DNA of 5,336 nt from assembly GCA_005883885.1 (NCBI GenBank), contig VAYF01000190.1, positions 1 through 5,336 on the forward strand. The letters run 5' to 3'. The stretch comes from Actinomycetota bacterium (lineage in GTDB: Bacteria; Actinomycetota; UBA4738; HRBIN12). The notes below the pieces were generated by a model that saw only the letters and a list, made by a program, of their open reading frames with translations, was not told the origin of the DNA and did not search any database. The translations under genes were made by a program, and so were the position numbers. Of this stretch, positions 3,516 to 5,336 are shown piece after piece (position 1 is the first letter of the stretch; each line of letters starts with the position of its first letter).

Positions 3516-5336
3516 GCCCGGGATCCGGCGAACGCGATCCGCGGACGAGCCTCGAGCGGATGCTCGAGGCTCGTTCGGTCGCGGTGGTGGGCGCGTCGGT
3601 GAAGACGGGCTCGCTCGGCCGGCAGATGATGGCCGAGCTCCGTCGCGGGGGATTCGACGGCGCGGTCTACCCCGTGAACCCCGGGTACGAGGAGGTCGAC
3701 GGCTACCGGTGCTACCCGTCGTTGCTCGAAGTCCCCGAGCCGGTCGACCTGGCGATCCTCGGCGTCGCGAACGCGCGGATCGAAGCGGCGATGGCCGACG
3801 CGGCCGAGCTCGGCGCCGGCAGCGTCGTCACGTTCTCGTCCCTTTACGAGGAAGCGTCGGATGGGCCGTCGCTCGCCGAGCGGGTCGCGGCGATCGCCGC
3901 CGCACACGGCATGGCCGTGTGCGGCGGCAACGGTATGGGGTTCGTGAACGTGCCCGGCAGGCTCCGGGCGACGGGGTTCGCGACCCCGGACGACCTGCGG
4001 CCCGGACCGGTGACGTTCCTCTCCCACAGCGGCTCGGCGTTCGCCGCGCTCGCCTTCAACGACCGGGGGATCGGGTTCGACCTGCTCGTGTCGAGCGGGC
4101 AGGAGGTCGTCACGCCGATGGATGCGTACCTCCGGTTCGCGCTGGAGCGCGATTCCACCCGGGTGATCGCGATGCTGCTGGAGACGGTTCGGAACCCGGG
4201 CGGGTTCCGGGCGGCGCTCGCGCGCGCCGCCGAACGCGACGTTCCCGTCTTCGCGCTCACGGTCGGTCGTACCGATGCCTCGAAGGCGTTGGTGGTCGCG
4301 CACTCGGGCGCGCTGGCCGGCGAGCACGGCGCGTACGAGGCGGTCTTCGACGCGTACGGCGTGCACGAGGTCCGGTCGCTCGACGAGATGGCCGACGCGA
4401 TCGAGCTGTTCTCGTCGCCGCGCCGCGTGCACGCCGGCCGCGGGATCGCGAGCATCCACGACAGCGGCGGGGAGCGCGCGCTCTTCGTCGACCTCGCGAC
4501 CGAGCACGACGTGCCGATCGCGAGGGTCTCGGACGCGACCCTCGGACGGATCGCGGTCACGTTGGATCCCGGGCTCGAGGCCGCGAACCCGCTCGATGCG
4601 TGGGGGACGGGGATCGACGCCGACCGGATCTTCCGGGAGTCGTTCGCCGCCTTCCACGATGACGACGAGGTGGCCGCGATGGCGTTCGTCGTGGACCTGA
4701 CGCGCCAGGGCGAACCGTACGACGAGGGCTACCTCCAGGTCGCCCGGGACGTGTGGACCTCGACCACGAAGCCGTTCTGCGTCCTGTCGAACCTGTCGGC
4801 GGCGGTTGCCGCCGACGAGGCCAGGATGCTCCGCGACGACGGGATCCCGGTGCTGGAGGGGACGACGCCCGGCCTGCGAGCGCTCAAGCACCTGCTGGAC
4901 GACGCGATCTGGCGTGTCGGCACTGAACCACAACCACCACAACCGGCCCCTGAGGTCGCGCGACGATCTCACCGAGACCTCCTGGGCGCGGCGGCCAGCT
5001 TCTCCGAAGCCTTCGCCCTCCACATGCTCGCCGGATACGGGATCGCCACGGTGCGAGCCACCTATTGTTCCTCGTTCGACGAGGTCGAATGGGCCGCAGC
5101 CGATATCGGATTTCCGGTGGCGGTGAAGATCGACAACCCTCAGATCCAGCACAAGTCCGAGGTCGACGGCGTCCGCCTCAACATCCAGGGCGCCGATGAG
5201 CTTCGGGGAGCGTACGAGGATCTCTCTTCCCGACTGGGTCCGGCGGTCACCGTCGCCGAGATGGCGCCTCCCGGCGTCGAGATGCATCTCGGGATCGTGA
5301 ACGACCCGATGTTCGGCCCCCTCGTCCTCGTCGCGG
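3512..5336 (+). CDS. ADP-forming acyl-CoA synthetase (acetate-CoA ligase type), 3' end missing
   Basis: 608 codons are open to the window edge; single-chain members are about 700 residues, so roughly 90-100 are missing. Domains in order are: CoA-binding Rossmann (VAVVGASVKTGSLG, 23-36; PVNP, 54-57); the CGGNGMGFVN block (137-146); a succinyl-CoA-ligase-like domain with SHSGS (171) and SSGQEV; GRT...VVAHSGALAG, whose His264 matches the phosphorylated His of ADP-forming acetyl-CoA synthetases; a second ligase-like domain (about 310-460); a Pro/Gln-rich linker (about 471-485); and the ATP-grasp start, with Lys539 and the HKS motif at 547-549. Known members catalyse acid + CoA + ATP = acyl-CoA + ADP + phosphate, in either direction, in the cytoplasm. 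Gly replaces the usual Pro of GPN, and SSGQE replaces the usual Asn motif, so this is a divergent subgroup. GTG 3512 overlaps the upstream stop; ATG 3560 (MLEARSVAVVGAS) is a possible start. Codon use shifts at the linker. Confidence 0.9.
   Translation, partial: MSPGSGERDPRTSLERMLEARSVAVVGASVKTGSLGRQMMAELRRGGFDGAVYPVNPGYEEVDGYRCYPSLLEVPEPVDLAILGVANARIEAAMADAAELGAGSVVTFSSLYEEASDGPSLAERVAAIAAAHGMAVCGGNGMGFVNVPGRLRATGFATPDDLRPGPVTFLSHSGSAFAALAFNDRGIGFDLLVSSGQEVVTPMDAYLRFALERDSTRVIAMLLETVRNPGGFRAALARAAERDVPVFALTVGRTDASKALVVAHSGALAGEHGAYEAVFDAYGVHEVRSLDEMADAIELFSSPRRVHAGRGIASIHDSGGERALFVDLATEHDVPIARVSDATLGRIAVTLDPGLEAANPLDAWGTGIDADRIFRESFAAFHDDDEVAAMAFVVDLTRQGEPYDEGYLQVARDVWTSTTKPFCVLSNLSAAVAADEARMLRDDGIPVLEGTTPGLRALKHLLDDAIWRVGTEPQPPQPAPEVARRSHRDLLGAAASFSEAFALHMLAGYGIATVRATYCSSFDEVEWAAADIGFPVAVKIDNPQIQHKSEVDGVRLNIQGADELRGAYEDLSSRLGPAVTVAEMAPPGVEMHLGIVNDPMFGPLVLVA
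3542..3577 (+). other. Strong hairpin across the start region of the synthetase gene
   Basis: Arms 3545-3557 and 3562-3574 are a perfect 13-bp inverted repeat around the loop GGAT. Two more pairs beyond a G-T wobble extend it to 16 bp (3542-3577). It covers codons 11-22 of the GTG-start reading, and its loop contains the first bases of the alternative ATG at 3560. No T-run follows, so a classical terminator is unlikely. It may tune expression of the synthetase relative to the oxidoreductase. Confidence 0.7.
3896..3928 (+). repeat. Perfect 15-bp-arm palindrome inside the synthetase gene
   Basis: Left arm 3896-3910 and right arm 3914-3928 are exact reverse complements separated only by ATG. 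It encodes residues about 129-139 (AAAHGMAVCGG), and its last codon is the Gly that stands where the family usually has Pro in GPN. In DNA it could form a cruciform; in mRNA a very stable stem. Confidence 0.8.
4927..4944 (+). repeat. Tandem 9-bp repeat encoding the Pro/Gln linker
   Basis: ACCACAACC occurs twice in direct tandem, in frame, giving the EPQPPQP stretch between the ligase-like region and the ATP-grasp domain. Such in-frame repeats vary linker length without a frameshift. It also marks where codon usage becomes richer in A/T-ending codons. Confidence 0.75.

Noticed and set aside
3709..4662. Plus-strand ORF of 317 residues within the synthetase gene
   Set aside because: It is an Arg/Gly/Ala-rich alternate frame of the synthetase with no motif.
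3473..5287. Long open frame on the minus strand opposite the synthetase
   Set aside because: It is very rich in Arg, Asp, Val and His with no recognisable domain, as expected for the antisense of GC-rich codons; the plus strand has a fully motif-supported enzyme.

Overview
The window is a GC-rich bacterial segment with tightly packed genes and overwhelmingly G/C-ending codons. The style suits a high-GC Actinomycetota or Chloroflexota-type genome. That taxonomic hint rests on composition, a BetI-like TetR protein, an ADP-forming acyl-CoA synthetase and hairpin terminators without a T-run, so it is only tentative. No mobile element, CRISPR array, tRNA or rRNA gene was recognised.

Left part (1-751, plus strand): the 3' end of a YtcJ-type amidohydrolase overlaps by ATGA a complete csaA-like gene of 110 codons, which encodes a small tRNA-binding-fold export chaperone. 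An 18-bp hairpin fills almost the whole 42-bp gap before the next gene, which is convergent, and probably stops transcription from both sides.

Middle (755-1701, minus strand): a TetR-family repressor is followed, 89 bp downstream, by a 75-residue secreted, serine-rich protein. The small protein has no recognised family but has a signal peptide, a Cys-Pro-His motif and an unusually long Shine-Dalgarno match.

Right part (1702-5336): a 194-bp divergent control region separates the TetR gene from a plus-strand operon. It holds two matching TetR-type half-palindromes exactly 70 bp apart. One lies at the predicted start point of the tetR promoter and the other covers the -35 box of the oxidoreductase promoter. 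The operon encodes a PYROXD2/phytoene-desaturase-like FAD oxidoreductase and, overlapping by GTGA, a single-chain ADP-forming acyl-CoA synthetase that runs off the window end. The likely logic (inference) is a ligand-induced catabolic unit in which the FAD enzyme oxidises a lipophilic or carboxylic substrate and the synthetase interconverts the acid and its CoA thioester.

The points most worth a second look are the operator pair, the small secreted protein, two long perfect hairpins inside the synthetase gene, and an abrupt change in codon usage at the linker before its ATP-grasp domain.
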